A DNA stretch of 64,000 nucleotides from RBC038 sp041390625 (GTDB taxonomy: Bacteria > Chloroflexota > Dehalococcoidia > UBA2979), in NCBI GenBank assembly GCA_041390625.1, contig JAWKPM010000002.1, positions 244,983 to 308,982 on the forward strand, read 5' to 3'. Under the pieces are notes generated by a model. That model was not told the DNA's origin. It saw only the letters and a list, made by a program, of their open reading frames with translations, and ran no database searches. The stretch's first letter is position 1. The number at the start of each line of letters is the position of its first letter. The position numbers and the translations under genes are program-made. Positions 53,600 through 61,156 of this stretch are shown piece after piece.

Positions 53600-54061
53600 T
53601 CATCGATGCTGGCGCCCGAGGAGGCGGCGGAGGCGGGTGGCGAGCGTGGGTTTCGCCTCGGGGGGTGGGGCGGGGGTGAAGTCAGTGCGGTCGAGGAGGC
53701 GGCGCTCGGTCTCGATGGGGGCGCGGGCCTGGAGCTCGTGGATGGAGGGCGGGGCGAGGTGCGTCGCCTCGATGGTGGCAGCGAGGGTGGAGGTGTCGGC
53801 CTCGGACGGTGGGTTGTAGGTGGCGAGGTCCGTTGCCTCCTCGAAGCCCTCGATGAGCAGGAGGGCGAGCTGAGGGTCGAGGGCGGCGGCGCGGGTGGTG
53901 AGGACCTCGAGCGGGGGCGCGCCCTCGATGGTGACGCGGGCTCCGTTGCCGAGCACGAGCACGGTGGATGCGGGGGCGCCGAGGACGGCGGGGCGGCGGG
54001 CGGCGGTACCGACTCGATGGCCGCGGTCGCGCAGCTCGGCGATGAGGGTGACGGCGGGCAT
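53600..54061 (-). CDS. MobB-like protein with degenerate P-loop
   Basis: 153 residues from the first ATG, but similarity extends upstream. From a CTG at 54127 the frame reads SLAVVRLQGPEGTLASMPAVTLIAELRDRGHRVGTA in sequence. This aligns with the MobB start (strand, P-loop GPSGSGKTT, helix, LIAELRxRGxRVGT), but here the loop is GPEGTLAS without the Lys-Thr. LALLLIEGFEEATDL matches the MobB LVLVEGF strand. MobB binds GTP in guanylating molybdopterin. It follows moeA and a small ABM gene on the same strand. It may use a CTG start or be decaying. Confidence 0.5.
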   Translation of the reverse strand: MPAVTLIAELRDRGHRVGTAARRPAVLGAPASTVLVLGNGARVTIEGAPPLEVLTTRAAALDPQLALLLIEGFEEATDLATYNPPSEADTSTLAATIEATHLAPPSIHELQARAPIETERRLLDRTDFTPAPPPEAKPTLATRLRRLLGRQHR

Positions 54062-54151
54062 CGAGGCGAGGGTGCCCTCGGGACCCTGGAGGCGGACGAC
54101 CGCGAGCGACCTCGGTGGAGTGGTCAGCGCGTCTCGTCCGGGCCCGTCACG

Positions 54152-54496
54152 CTACAGCGATGCATAGAGCGTGAACAGCTGCGGGTTGTCGCCGGTGATC
54201 CTCGCGCGCAACTCCGGGCTCAGGTCGCCACACAGCTCACCCGTGACGGTGGCCGTCGCGATGATCGGCTCCATGAGCGCGGCCATGTGCTCGCCGTGCT
54301 CGATGAGGGCGTCGGAGTCCCGGAAGCGCTCGAGGACGAGGGCCTCGGACTCGTCCTCGTTGAAGTAGGTGTCGTACTGGAGCGTCCCGGTGTCCTGCGC
54401 GCGGACGATCTCCATCGCCTGCGCGGAGAGGCGCTTGAACTCCTCGACCTGGCCCTCGTGAAACTTGAACCGGACGATGCCCTGCAGCTCACTCAT
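54152..54496 (-). CDS. ABM-type putative monooxygenase
   Basis: 114 residues from ATG 54496. The dimeric alpha-beta-barrel pattern is clear: GIVRFKFHEGQVEEFKRLSA, GTLQYDTYFNEDESEALVLERFRDSDALIEH. It resembles YgiN-like quinol monooxygenases. It sits between moeA and the MobB-like gene with 14-base spacing. Upstream AGAGGA can act as SD. Confidence 0.75.
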   Translation of the reverse strand: MSELQGIVRFKFHEGQVEEFKRLSAQAMEIVRAQDTGTLQYDTYFNEDESEALVLERFRDSDALIEHGEHMAALMEPIIATATVTGELCGDLSPELRARITGDNPQLFTLYASL

Positions 54497-54510
54497 CGAC
54501 TTGCGTCCTC

Positions 54511-55854
54511 TCAGCGGGGCGGCCGGTCGGGCGGGAGCTCGCGGTCGACGAGGATGATGTCGCACTCCTCACCGGCCTCGATGGCGGGGACGTCCTCGGG
54601 GCAGACGGCGTAGCCGTTCGCGAGCGCCATCGACGTTAGGACGCCGGAGCCCTGCGGGCCGGTGAGCCTCGCGACGAAGCGGCCTTCTTCCTCGGTGACC
54701 CAGGCGCGGGCGTAGAAGCGCCGGCCATCGGTGTTCGCGATGCGCTCGGCGGCGACGCCTCGGACGATGGGGCGGGGCCAGAGGTGGGGCTTGCCGAGCA
54801 TGGTGAAGAGCGCGGGGCGGCCGAAGAGCTCGAACGTCATCATGGCGGAGACGGGGTTGCCGGGCAGGCCGAGGTGCGGGACGGCGCGCCCGTCCTCGGT
54901 GCGGAAGGTGCCGAAGGCGAGCGGCTTGCCGGGCTTCATGCGGACGGTCCAGAAGCCGATCTCGCCTTCGCGCTGGAGGACCTCCTTCACGACGTCGAAG
55001 TCGCCTCGGGAGACGCCGGCGGAGGTGACGAGGAGGTCGGCGCGGGCGAGTCCCTCGTGGATGCGCTCGGTGAGGGCCTCGATGGTGTCGCGGGCGATCT
55101 CGAGGATGCGCGGCTCGCCGCCGAAGGCGCGGACCTGGGCGGCGAGGCTGAACGCGTTCGCGTCGTAGATCTTGCCGGGCTCGAGCGGCTCGCCGGGCCG
55201 CAGCAATTCGTCGCCGGTGGAGAGGATCGCGACGCGGGGGCGTCGGATGACCTTCGCGCGGGCGTGGCCGAGGGAGGCGAGCACACCCATCTGGGCGGGG
55301 CCGAGGACCGTGCCGGCGGGGAGGACGACCTCGCCGGTGCGGACGTCCTCGCCGGCGAGGCGGAGGTTGGCGCCGGGCTTCGCCTCGACGTCGATGCGGA
55401 CCTCGGTGCCGGGGGCGGCAGCCCAGGCCTCGCCGCGCTCTTGCTCGTCGGTCTCCTCGAAGGGGACGACGGCGTCGGCGCCGGCGGGGATGGGAGCGCC
55501 GGTCATGATGCGGACGGCCTCGCCGGGGCCGACCTCGCCCTCGAAGACGGAGCCGGCGGCGAGGTAGCCGGTGACGCGGAGGCGGAGCGGGGCCTCGTAG
55601 GTGGCGCCGGCGGTGTCGGAGGCGCGGACGGCGTAGCCGTCCATGCCGGTGTTGGTGAGGGGGGGGATGTTGAAGGTGGCGCTCACGTCCTCGGCGAGGA
55701 CCTGGCCCATCGCCTCGAGGAGCGGGGTGTCGACGGCCTCGAGGGAGGCGAAGTGCTCGAGGATGCGGGCGCGGGCTTCCTCCACCGAGATCATGTCGGC
55801 GGGGAGGATGGAGCGGGGGGCATTGCCCTCGGAGTGAGTGAGGCTCTGGGTCAT
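54511..55854 (-). CDS. moeA: Molybdopterin molybdenumtransferase
   Basis: 447 residues; inserts molybdate into adenylated molybdopterin. The N-terminal part has MISVEEARARILEHF and PPLTNTGMDGYAVRASD. The central MoCF domain has RVAILSTGDELLRPGE, DANAFSLAAQV, DLLVTSAGVSRGDFDVV and GLPGNPVSAMMTFELF. The C-terminal domain (about 370-440) is complete. The ATG is leaderless: TACAAT lies six bases upstream (55861-55866). No molybdoenzyme is in the window. Confidence 0.95.
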   Translation of the reverse strand: MTQSLTHSEGNAPRSILPADMISVEEARARILEHFASLEAVDTPLLEAMGQVLAEDVSATFNIPPLTNTGMDGYAVRASDTAGATYEAPLRLRVTGYLAAGSVFEGEVGPGEAVRIMTGAPIPAGADAVVPFEETDEQERGEAWAAAPGTEVRIDVEAKPGANLRLAGEDVRTGEVVLPAGTVLGPAQMGVLASLGHARAKVIRRPRVAILSTGDELLRPGEPLEPGKIYDANAFSLAAQVRAFGGEPRILEIARDTIEALTERIHEGLARADLLVTSAGVSRGDFDVVKEVLQREGEIGFWTVRMKPGKPLAFGTFRTEDGRAVPHLGLPGNPVSAMMTFELFGRPALFTMLGKPHLWPRPIVRGVAAERIANTDGRRFYARAWVTEEEGRFVARLTGPQGSGVLTSMALANGYAVCPEDVPAIEAGEECDIILVDRELPPDRPPR

Positions 55855-55860
55855 GCCTCG

Positions 55861-55866
55861 ATTGTA
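55861..55866 (-). promoter_or_regulatory. -10 box of leaderless moeA
   Basis: Minus-strand TACAAT followed by CGAGGC and ATG. The six-base spacer is identical to that of pcrA. Confidence 0.55.
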
Positions 55867-55906
55867 CGGGGCGGGCTCGTGCGGGTGATTGTTGGCTTCG
55901 CCTCGA

Positions 55907-56158
55907 TCAGCCGAGGTTGACGCTGAGGCAGGTGGTGGTGCGCTGGATGCCGTCGAGCTTCTGGATTTCGTCGGTGATGCACTTGCCGAGGAGGTCGAGA
56001 TCGTCGGCTTCGAGCTGGACGATGACGTCGAAGGGGCCGGTGACGGTGTCGACGGCGAGGACGCGGGCGTTGGAGGAGGAGAGGCCTCGGACGGCGTGGC
56101 CGACGGCCTGGGTTCGTCCGACCTCGGTCTCGACGAGGATGTAGCCGCGGATGGGCAT
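55907..56158 (-). CDS. Lrp/AsnC ligand-binding (RAM) domain protein
   Basis: 83 residues, a stand-alone AsnC_trans_reg domain: RGYILVETEVGRTQAVGHAV, GPFDVIVQLEADDLDLLGKCITDEIQ and GIQRTTTCLSV. The DNA-binding helix-turn-helix is absent, so it may act as a small amino-acid sensor or oligomer partner. ATG 56158 is chosen, with AAAGG upstream; a 23-codon extension is rejected as Pro/Ala-rich spacer. Confidence 0.85.
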   Translation of the reverse strand: MPIRGYILVETEVGRTQAVGHAVRGLSSSNARVLAVDTVTGPFDVIVQLEADDLDLLGKCITDEIQKLDGIQRTTTCLSVNLG

Positions 56159-56223
56159 CGGTGGGGCCTTTCTCGCCTCGACGGTGGGTGTGGCCTCGAT
56201 GGTGGCGGGGGCGGGGTGGGGTG

Positions 56224-56844
56224 TCAACGGTCGTTGGGGCCTCGATGGCCGGGGTTTGATTGTTGGGGCGGTTTCGGGGGTTTCGAGGCCTCGTCAGATT
56301 CGGCGGGCGGGGTGGGGGTTTGATTGTTGGCTTCGCGCACTTTTCTTCCTGGGCTTCCTTCGGTCCCTTCGTGCACTTCGCTCGTGTCCCGCATGGCGCG
56401 GAGGTCGAGGGTGAAGTCGTGGGGGAAGGCGAAGTCGGCGTCTCGGGCGGGGTCGAGGTGGGGGTCGAGCCAGGGGCGGAGGGCGTGGACTATGGCGCGC
56501 TCCCGGCCTCGGCCGTCCGGGAGGCGGGTGGCGGCGGCGAGGTGTTGGAGGACCTGGAGGGAGGCGGCGGCCCAGGCGCGCTGGCGGACGCGGTTGCGGG
56601 CGCGGGCGGGGAGCTCGGGGGTGTCGCGGTCGACGTCCTGGACGGCGCGGGCGGCGGCGCGGGTGAGGGCGAGGTGGAGGAGCTCGCGGGTGGCGGGCGG
56701 GAACTGGGCGTAGAGGCGGGCGAGGGCGCGGGAGCGGCGGCCGTGCTTGAGGGCGTTGCGGTTGCCTCGGGGTGCGCCGGCGCCGGGGCGGGCACCGCCA
56801 CGGCGGGCACCGCCACGGCGGGTGCGTGGGGCGTCGGTGGGCAT
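56224..56844 (-). CDS. Hypothetical protein with GAPRGNRNALKHG motif
   Basis: 206 residues. The Arg/Gly-rich N-terminus carries GAPRGNRNALKHGRRS (about 28-43), a motif common in small phage- or mobile-element-associated proteins of unknown role. A helical Arg/Ala-rich middle (about 45-145) follows, then a Pro/Gln-rich tail. A 15-bp tandem repeat encodes RRGGA units near the start. The tail contains two copies of the CAACAATCAAAC DNA word, read in different frames (ANNQTP and PQQSNPG). No domain assignment is possible. Confidence 0.55.
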   Translation of the reverse strand: MPTDAPRTRRGGARRGGARPGAGAPRGNRNALKHGRRSRALARLYAQFPPATRELLHLALTRAAARAVQDVDRDTPELPARARNRVRQRAWAAASLQVLQHLAAATRLPDGRGRERAIVHALRPWLDPHLDPARDADFAFPHDFTLDLRAMRDTSEVHEGTEGSPGRKVREANNQTPTPPAESDEASKPPKPPQQSNPGHRGPNDR

Positions 56845-56861
56845 ACCTCGATGGTGGGGTG

Positions 56862-56898
56862 AGCGGGGTGGAGGGCTGAGGGGGGAGTGGCACTCCCC
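56862..56898 (+). repeat. GAGGGCTGAG / GAGTGGCACTC repeat, copy 1
   Basis: GGAGGGCTGAGGGGGGAGTG followed by GCACTC, including the interrupted palindrome GAGTG-G-CACTC. The same string recurs at about 57616-57642. Confidence 0.5.
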
Positions 56899-56915
56899 GC
56901 CTCGATGAGAGGTTC

Positions 56916-57020
56916 GGAGCGCCGAGGCTGGCGCCTCGGCTGGTGGTCACCCTACGGGGTGGCTGCCCGCCCGCCCACCCCTTCTCGTGTGGGGTGCGCC
57001 CCCACGCCCCCGCCGGATCC
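56916..57020 (+). repeat. Three-hairpin dispersed repeat, copy 2
   Basis: Hairpin 1 GCCGAGGC-TGGC-GCCTCGGC (56920-56939); hairpin 2 CACCC-TACG-GGGTG (56947-56960); C-rich linker; hairpin 3 GTGGGG-TGCGC-CCCCAC (56988-57004). It lies between two minus-strand genes. Arms of hairpins 2 and 3 differ from other copies but remain complementary. Confidence 0.75.
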
Positions 57021-57079
57021 CGCGGGGACCCGGTGTCCCCGGGGCGACCGCCGGGCGAGATGCGGGGTGCCGGGCTCCC

Positions 57080-57514
57080 TCAGGGCCGCTCGAGGATGCG
57101 GCGGAGCGTGTCGAGGTTGTCCTGCATGCCGCGCTTGAAGGCGAGGGTGGCGACGGGGCCGAGCAGGGCGGCGGGACCTGAGACCTCGATCGTGGCGTCG
57201 AGGTGGATGGTCGTGGCGTGGTCGTCGCCTTCGAGGGCATAGCGGTAGCGGAAGGGTGTGCGGCCGGCGTCGGTGCCGAAAGCGAAGACGCGCGGCGGGT
57301 CGAACTCGACGGTGCGCACGAGGTCGTCGGTGGCTCCGCCGGGGAGCCGGCGGGCGATGCGGTAGGTGGCGTCGGGACCGGGTGCGGTGCCGTCGAGCTG
57401 CCGGGCGGAGCGGACGGCGGAGTACCAGGCGGGGGTGTTGCGGACGTCGGCGAGGTAGTCGAAGACCTCGGAACGCGGCCTGGCGACGGTCATTTCGAGC
57501 TGGAATTCTCCCAT
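57080..57514 (-). CDS. SRPBCC (START/polyketide-cyclase-like) protein
   Basis: 144 residues. The pattern FQLEMTVARPRSEVFDYLADVRNTPAWY at the start, TVEFDPPRVFAF in the middle and a long C-terminal helix (LATLAFKRGMQDNLDTLRRILE-like) define the helix-grip fold that binds hydrophobic ligands. Ligand unknown. The ATG has a GGAGG ribosome binding site four bases upstream; TAGCGT at 57530-57535 could be the -10 box. Confidence 0.8.
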   Translation of the reverse strand: MGEFQLEMTVARPRSEVFDYLADVRNTPAWYSAVRSARQLDGTAPGPDATYRIARRLPGGATDDLVRTVEFDPPRVFAFGTDAGRTPFRYRYALEGDDHATTIHLDATIEVSGPAALLGPVATLAFKRGMQDNLDTLRRILERP

Positions 57515-57615
57515 GGGTCCTCCGGTCCCACGCTACGCGCGCTGTCAAAGGCGGTGCGTTGGGCTCGGCGGGTGCGCGGGGCGTGCGTGGTGTGCCTCGA
57601 TGGTGGACGTGGGCG

Positions 57616-57703
57616 GGGTTGAGGGCTGAGGGGGAGTGGCACTCGGCGAGGCGGTGGCGTCGAGGGGAAGTGGCACTCGGCGAGGCGGTGGCGTCGAGGG
57701 GAA
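57616..57703 (+). repeat. 34-bp tandem duplication with GAGTGGCACTC palindrome
   Basis: A unit of about 34 bp starting AGTGGCACTCGGCGAGGCGG and ending GTCGAGGGGA is present twice in tandem (about 57635-57702). It is preceded by the GAGGGCTGAGGGGG string shared with 56862-56898. It occupies the spacer between the SRPBCC and OLD-like genes; no gene is visible there. Confidence 0.7.
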
Positions 57704-57751
57704 GGTCGAGGCGGCTCCGCGCGTTCGACCTTGATTAAGGCGCCTGTTTGG

Positions 57752-59419
57752 CTACACCGCTGCTAGTACTTGGTCGACGAGCGCCGCGAGGGACGGTGCG
57801 TCGGACGCGGAGTCGAGGTCAAGCACTCGACTGCGAACGGCAGACTTGGCGGCGCGGAGTTGGCTGACGCGAATGCCGAGCTCGTCGCTGCCCTTCGTGC
57901 GAAGTAGCTTGACCTCGCCTGCGCCCTCTGCGTCCTCCCAGACGCTAGGCGGGTAGAACCGTTCGATCCCGGCGAAGTCGTCTGTCATTCGCGGATCTGC
58001 GAGGGTCGGGTCCCCAACAAGAACTCGCGCGGCGCCGCCGGCGCCGTAGGCCTGTCGCGCCTGCCCGACCTTCTGCTCTTCGACTTCCCAATCCAGCAGG
58101 ACAAGGAATGGGGCCGATTTCGGTCGGTTGGGGATCAGTCCGGAGAAGTGCTTCAAGTATCCGATGATCGAATCTACGCCCCCGCGTTTCGCAGCTGGGT
58201 CAAGCCGCGGCAACGGCAAGAAGCGGACGCCGACAGTCCCTTTGAGGGCCGCCATGTGCTGGAGCACGTCGGCGTCGATGTCTCCCTCGACAAGAACGAC
58301 GACGCTATTTGGATAGGCGAGCAATGGCTGGGTCCAAGGGGACACGTTACGGTGCTCGGCATCCCGGACGAGTTCATGAATCGGCTGCTGAGTGACTGAG
58401 GTGCTCCCATCGGGGCTCATTTCCACCCAGTACCCGCAGTCAGCGGCCATCGTGAAGACAGGGGAATGGGTCGACATGATCACCTGATGTTTTGCCCACG
58501 GGTCGCTCGTCCAGTCGGAGAAGCGCCCCGCCAAGTACGTCTGCAACTCCTGATGGAGTCCGGACTCAGGTTCTTCGACGGCCCAAACCGTCGCCTGCTT
58601 CCAGCCGAAGTGGGCTGAGTAGTCGGTGTCCACGAGACGGAGCACTTCGAACAATCCGAGCGCTTGGTGTCCAGCACCCCAGCGTTCGTCATCGACGGAT
58701 CCACCGTGCCGGCCGGTGGCACGGAGACCCGCGACCTGCAACATCTCCCCCAGCGCCCTGGCGGTTGCCACTTCAATGTTTTCGAGAGGGGCTCCGGACT
58801 CCGCCATGGCATCACTGGCAGGCTTGAGGAATCGTCCAGCCGTCTTCTGCAGCGCGCCCAAGAAGGCTTCTGCGTCCTTCGTCTGACGTATCCGCCTGAC
58901 CAGTAGGCCTGCGAGGCGTCTGCTCTCTAGCGCCAGGAGTTCGCTTGGTTGTGTCCGGTTCTGGATGTAGCGAAAGTTGATCATGCTCAGGAATTGATCG
59001 ATGACCGGCGCATGATCATTCGACGAACTACCGTCGGACCAGTGGACTTCGCTCCTCGAGACGACGTTTCTTTGTCGGTCGAGGTTCCAAATCCGGTGAA
59101 TTGAAAACTGGAGCCCAAGCGTGTTCTTGACCTCCTCTGCCCCCACGCGAAACTTGAACTCCGGAGGGAGGTCGAAGTCGATTGCGATCTCGACCTCGCG
59201 CCGCCGATTGCTGCCCTGTCGGTAGTAGAAGTCCTCCACCGGATCGAAAAGTAGACCGGGCTCGACCTCGTCCGCGAAGAACAGACTCAGAGCGCGAAGG
59301 ATGTTCGACTTGCCGGAGGAATTGCGGCCAACTAGCACCGACAAGCCGTGGAGGCCATCGAGTCGCTGATTGGCAACCGAACGAAGGCCGCGAACCCGCA
59401 CATTGCTTATGATCGCCAT
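57752..59419 (-). CDS. OLD-family-like ATPase with TOPRIM nuclease domain
   Basis: 555 residues. The N-terminal ABC-type ATPase has Walker A VGRNSSGKSN (about 30-39), FRYIQNRTQPSELLALESRRL, Walker B TVWAVEEPESGLH and the switch MSTHSPVF. The C-terminal TOPRIM-like domain has VVVLVEGDIDADVLQHMA and PFLVLLDWEVEE as metal-binding segments. This is the arrangement of OLD nucleases, which act in phage exclusion or DNA repair. No UvrD-like partner (as in Gabija) is adjacent. Composition is less GC-rich and poor in CCTCG words, suggesting acquisition. Probably leaderless: TAGATT (59427-59432), seven bases, ATG. Confidence 0.85.
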   Translation of the reverse strand: MAIISNVRVRGLRSVANQRLDGLHGLSVLVGRNSSGKSNILRALSLFFADEVEPGLLFDPVEDFYYRQGSNRRREVEIAIDFDLPPEFKFRVGAEEVKNTLGLQFSIHRIWNLDRQRNVVSRSEVHWSDGSSSNDHAPVIDQFLSMINFRYIQNRTQPSELLALESRRLAGLLVRRIRQTKDAEAFLGALQKTAGRFLKPASDAMAESGAPLENIEVATARALGEMLQVAGLRATGRHGGSVDDERWGAGHQALGLFEVLRLVDTDYSAHFGWKQATVWAVEEPESGLHQELQTYLAGRFSDWTSDPWAKHQVIMSTHSPVFTMAADCGYWVEMSPDGSTSVTQQPIHELVRDAEHRNVSPWTQPLLAYPNSVVVLVEGDIDADVLQHMAALKGTVGVRFLPLPRLDPAAKRGGVDSIIGYLKHFSGLIPNRPKSAPFLVLLDWEVEEQKVGQARQAYGAGGAARVLVGDPTLADPRMTDDFAGIERFYPPSVWEDAEGAGEVKLLRTKGSDELGIRVSQLRAAKSAVRSRVLDLDSASDAPSLAALVDQVLAAV

Positions 59420-59426
59420 AGCGCGA

Positions 59427-59432
59427 AATCTA
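59427..59432 (-). promoter_or_regulatory. -10 box of the OLD-like gene
   Basis: Minus-strand TAGATT, seven bases, then ATG 59419. No SD is present. Confidence 0.4.
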
Positions 59433-59563
59433 GCATGCCGGGGCCTTCGCAGAACGGGCGTCGATGGCGGGGTGGGGCCCGTAGCGAAAGCCAGCGACTC
59501 TGGAGCTTGCCTCGCTCTTCGGGGCGGGTGCGGCTCGAGTAGGCGCGCACGAGCCGACGCACC

Positions 59564-59569
59564 TAGAAT
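59564..59569 (+). promoter_or_regulatory. -10 box of leaderless pheS
   Basis: TAGAAT, six bases (CGGGCC), ATG 59576. It has the same geometry as the other leaderless genes. No T-box leader can fit in this arrangement. Confidence 0.55.
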
Positions 59570-59575
59570 CGGGCC

Positions 59576-60691
59576 ATGACGACGACTGACGAACTCTCGA
59601 GGATTGCGGACGGGGCGCGGGCGGGGCTGGCGGCGGCTTCGGACGAGCGGGCGCTGGAGGCGTGGCGGACGAGCGTGCTGGGCCGGTCGGGGTCGGTGAC
59701 CTCGGTGCTGCGGTCGCTGGGGGGCCTGGAGCCTGAGGCTCGGCGCTCGATGGGGGCGGCGGCGAACCGCCTCAAGGGCGAGCTCGAAGCGGCGCTGGAA
59801 GCCCGGCGCGAGGAGCTGCGGCAGGCGGCCCTGGCCTCGGCGGTGACTGCGGGGGCGCTGGACGTGACGCTGCCGGGGCGGCCTCGACCGTTGGGCCGGC
59901 TGCACCCGGTGTCGCAGACGCTGCGGGAGATCCTGCGGGTGTTCGAGGGGATGGGCTTCGCCTCGGTGGAGGGGCCCGAAGTGGAGGCGGACCGCTACAA
60001 CTTCGAGGCGCTGCGGATCCCGGCGGATCACCCGGCTCGGGACATGTGGGACACGTTCTGGGTCGAGTCGGATGGGGCTGCTGCCTCGGACGGCGGTGGG
60101 GCCTCGGACGGTGGTGCGGCCTCGACGGGCGGCGGGGGCTGGGAGGGCGCGGGCGGGCTGCTGCTGCGGACGCACACGAGCCCGATGCAGGCTCGATACA
60201 TGGAGTCGCACGAGCCTCCGATTCGCATCGCGGTGCCGGGGCGCTGCTACCGCTACGAGGCGACGGATGCGACGCACGAGTGGATGCTGCACCAGGTGGA
60301 GCTGCTGGCGGTCGATGAGGGCGTGTCGATGGCGGACCTGAAGGGGACGCTGCAGGAGTTCGCGCGCTCGATGTTCGGGCCGGAGCGCCGGGTGCTGCTT
60401 CGGAACTCGTACTTCCCGTTCGTGGAGCCGGGCGTGGAGCTGTCCGTGGACTGCTTCAACTGCGATGGGACGGATGCGTCGTGCCCGGTGTGCCGCGGGT
60501 CGGGGTGGCTGGAGATCATGGGCGCGGGGATGGTGCACCCGGAGGTGCTGTCTTCGGCGGGCTACGACACGTCTCGCTACACGGGGTTTGCGGCGGGGAT
60601 GGGCGTGGAGCGGATCGCGATGCTGAAGTACGGCATCGAGGACATCCGGAACTTCTACCAGAACGATTTGCGGTTCCTTCGGCAGTTCTAG
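59576..60691 (+). CDS. pheS: Phenylalanine--tRNA ligase alpha subunit
   Basis: 371 residues. An N-terminal coiled coil (about 1-95) precedes the class II core: RLHPVSQTLREILRVFEGMGF, LLRTHTSPMQARYME, GRCYRYEATDATHEWMLHQVE, NSYFPFVEPGVELSVDC, then a CxxC-CxxC knuckle (CFNC, CPVC) before GWLEIMGAGMVHPEVL and GFAAGMGVERIAMLKYG. Odd: residues about 165-196 are a Gly/Ala/Ser-rich insert (ASDGGGASDGGAAS type) in the middle of the catalytic domain, encoded by repeats of GCCTCGGACGG. No pheT follows, although pheS-pheT are usually adjacent. Confidence 0.95.
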   Translation: MTTTDELSRIADGARAGLAAASDERALEAWRTSVLGRSGSVTSVLRSLGGLEPEARRSMGAAANRLKGELEAALEARREELRQAALASAVTAGALDVTLPGRPRPLGRLHPVSQTLREILRVFEGMGFASVEGPEVEADRYNFEALRIPADHPARDMWDTFWVESDGAAASDGGGASDGGAASTGGGGWEGAGGLLLRTHTSPMQARYMESHEPPIRIAVPGRCYRYEATDATHEWMLHQVELLAVDEGVSMADLKGTLQEFARSMFGPERRVLLRNSYFPFVEPGVELSVDCFNCDGTDASCPVCRGSGWLEIMGAGMVHPEVLSSAGYDTSRYTGFAAGMGVERIAMLKYGIEDIRNFYQNDLRFLRQF

Positions 60692-60715
60692 CCTCGGGCT
60701 GACGGTCGGAGGGGA

Positions 60716-60822
60716 GAGCCGAGGCTGACGCCTCGGCTCGGTGGTCCGCCCTCCGGGCGGGCTGCCCACCCACCCGCCCTTTCCTCAATGGGGGCTGCGC
60801 CCCCATGGCCCCCCTCGGACCT
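60716..60822 (+). repeat. Three-hairpin dispersed repeat, copy 3
   Basis: Hairpin 1 GAGCCGAGGC-TGAC-GCCTCGGCTC (60716-60739); hairpin 2 CCGCCC-TCC-GGGCGG (60746-60760); linker with CCCACCCACCCGCCC; hairpin 3 ATGGGGGC-TGC-GCCCCCAT (60788-60806). It lies 25 bases after pheS and could end its transcript. Confidence 0.85.
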
Positions 60823-60949
60823 CGATGGCTGAGTGGCCTCGGTGGGTGGTTGGTGCCTCGGGCTGACGGTCGGAGGCCGCGCCACCTCGCCCCTGTTCTT
60901 CCTCGATGGTTGGTGCAGCCTCGGTGGGTGGTGGGCGCCTCGGGAGGGA

Positions 60950-61052
60950 GCGCCGAGGCCCCAGCCTCGGCGCGGTGGTCACCCCTTCGGGGTGGCGTCC
61001 CGCCCGCCCGCCCTTTCTTCAAATGGGGGCTGCGCCCCCATGGCCCCGCCGG
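60950..61052 (+). repeat. Three-hairpin dispersed repeat, copy 4
   Basis: Hairpin 1 GCGCCGAGGC-CCCA-GCCTCGGCGC (60950-60973); hairpin 2 CACCCC-TTC-GGGGTG (60980-60994); linker; hairpin 3 ATGGGGGC-TGC-GCCCCCAT (61023-61041). Hairpin 2 arms differ from copy 3 by compensated changes. Confidence 0.85.
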
Positions 61053-61150
61053 ACCTCGGTGATGGGCATGGCCTCGAGAGGTGTGTGGCCTCGGAAGTGG
61101 GCGCGTGGCCTCGGGGTGTGGAGCGCGCCTCGATGGGGGTTGGGGGCGGG

Positions 61151-61156
61151 TAGGAT
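61151..61156 (+). promoter_or_regulatory. Possible -10 box of the hydroxyacid dehydrogenase gene
   Basis: TAGGAT, giving a leader of about 26 bases with a GGGGGTGGG stretch near the ATG at 61189. Confidence 0.35.
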
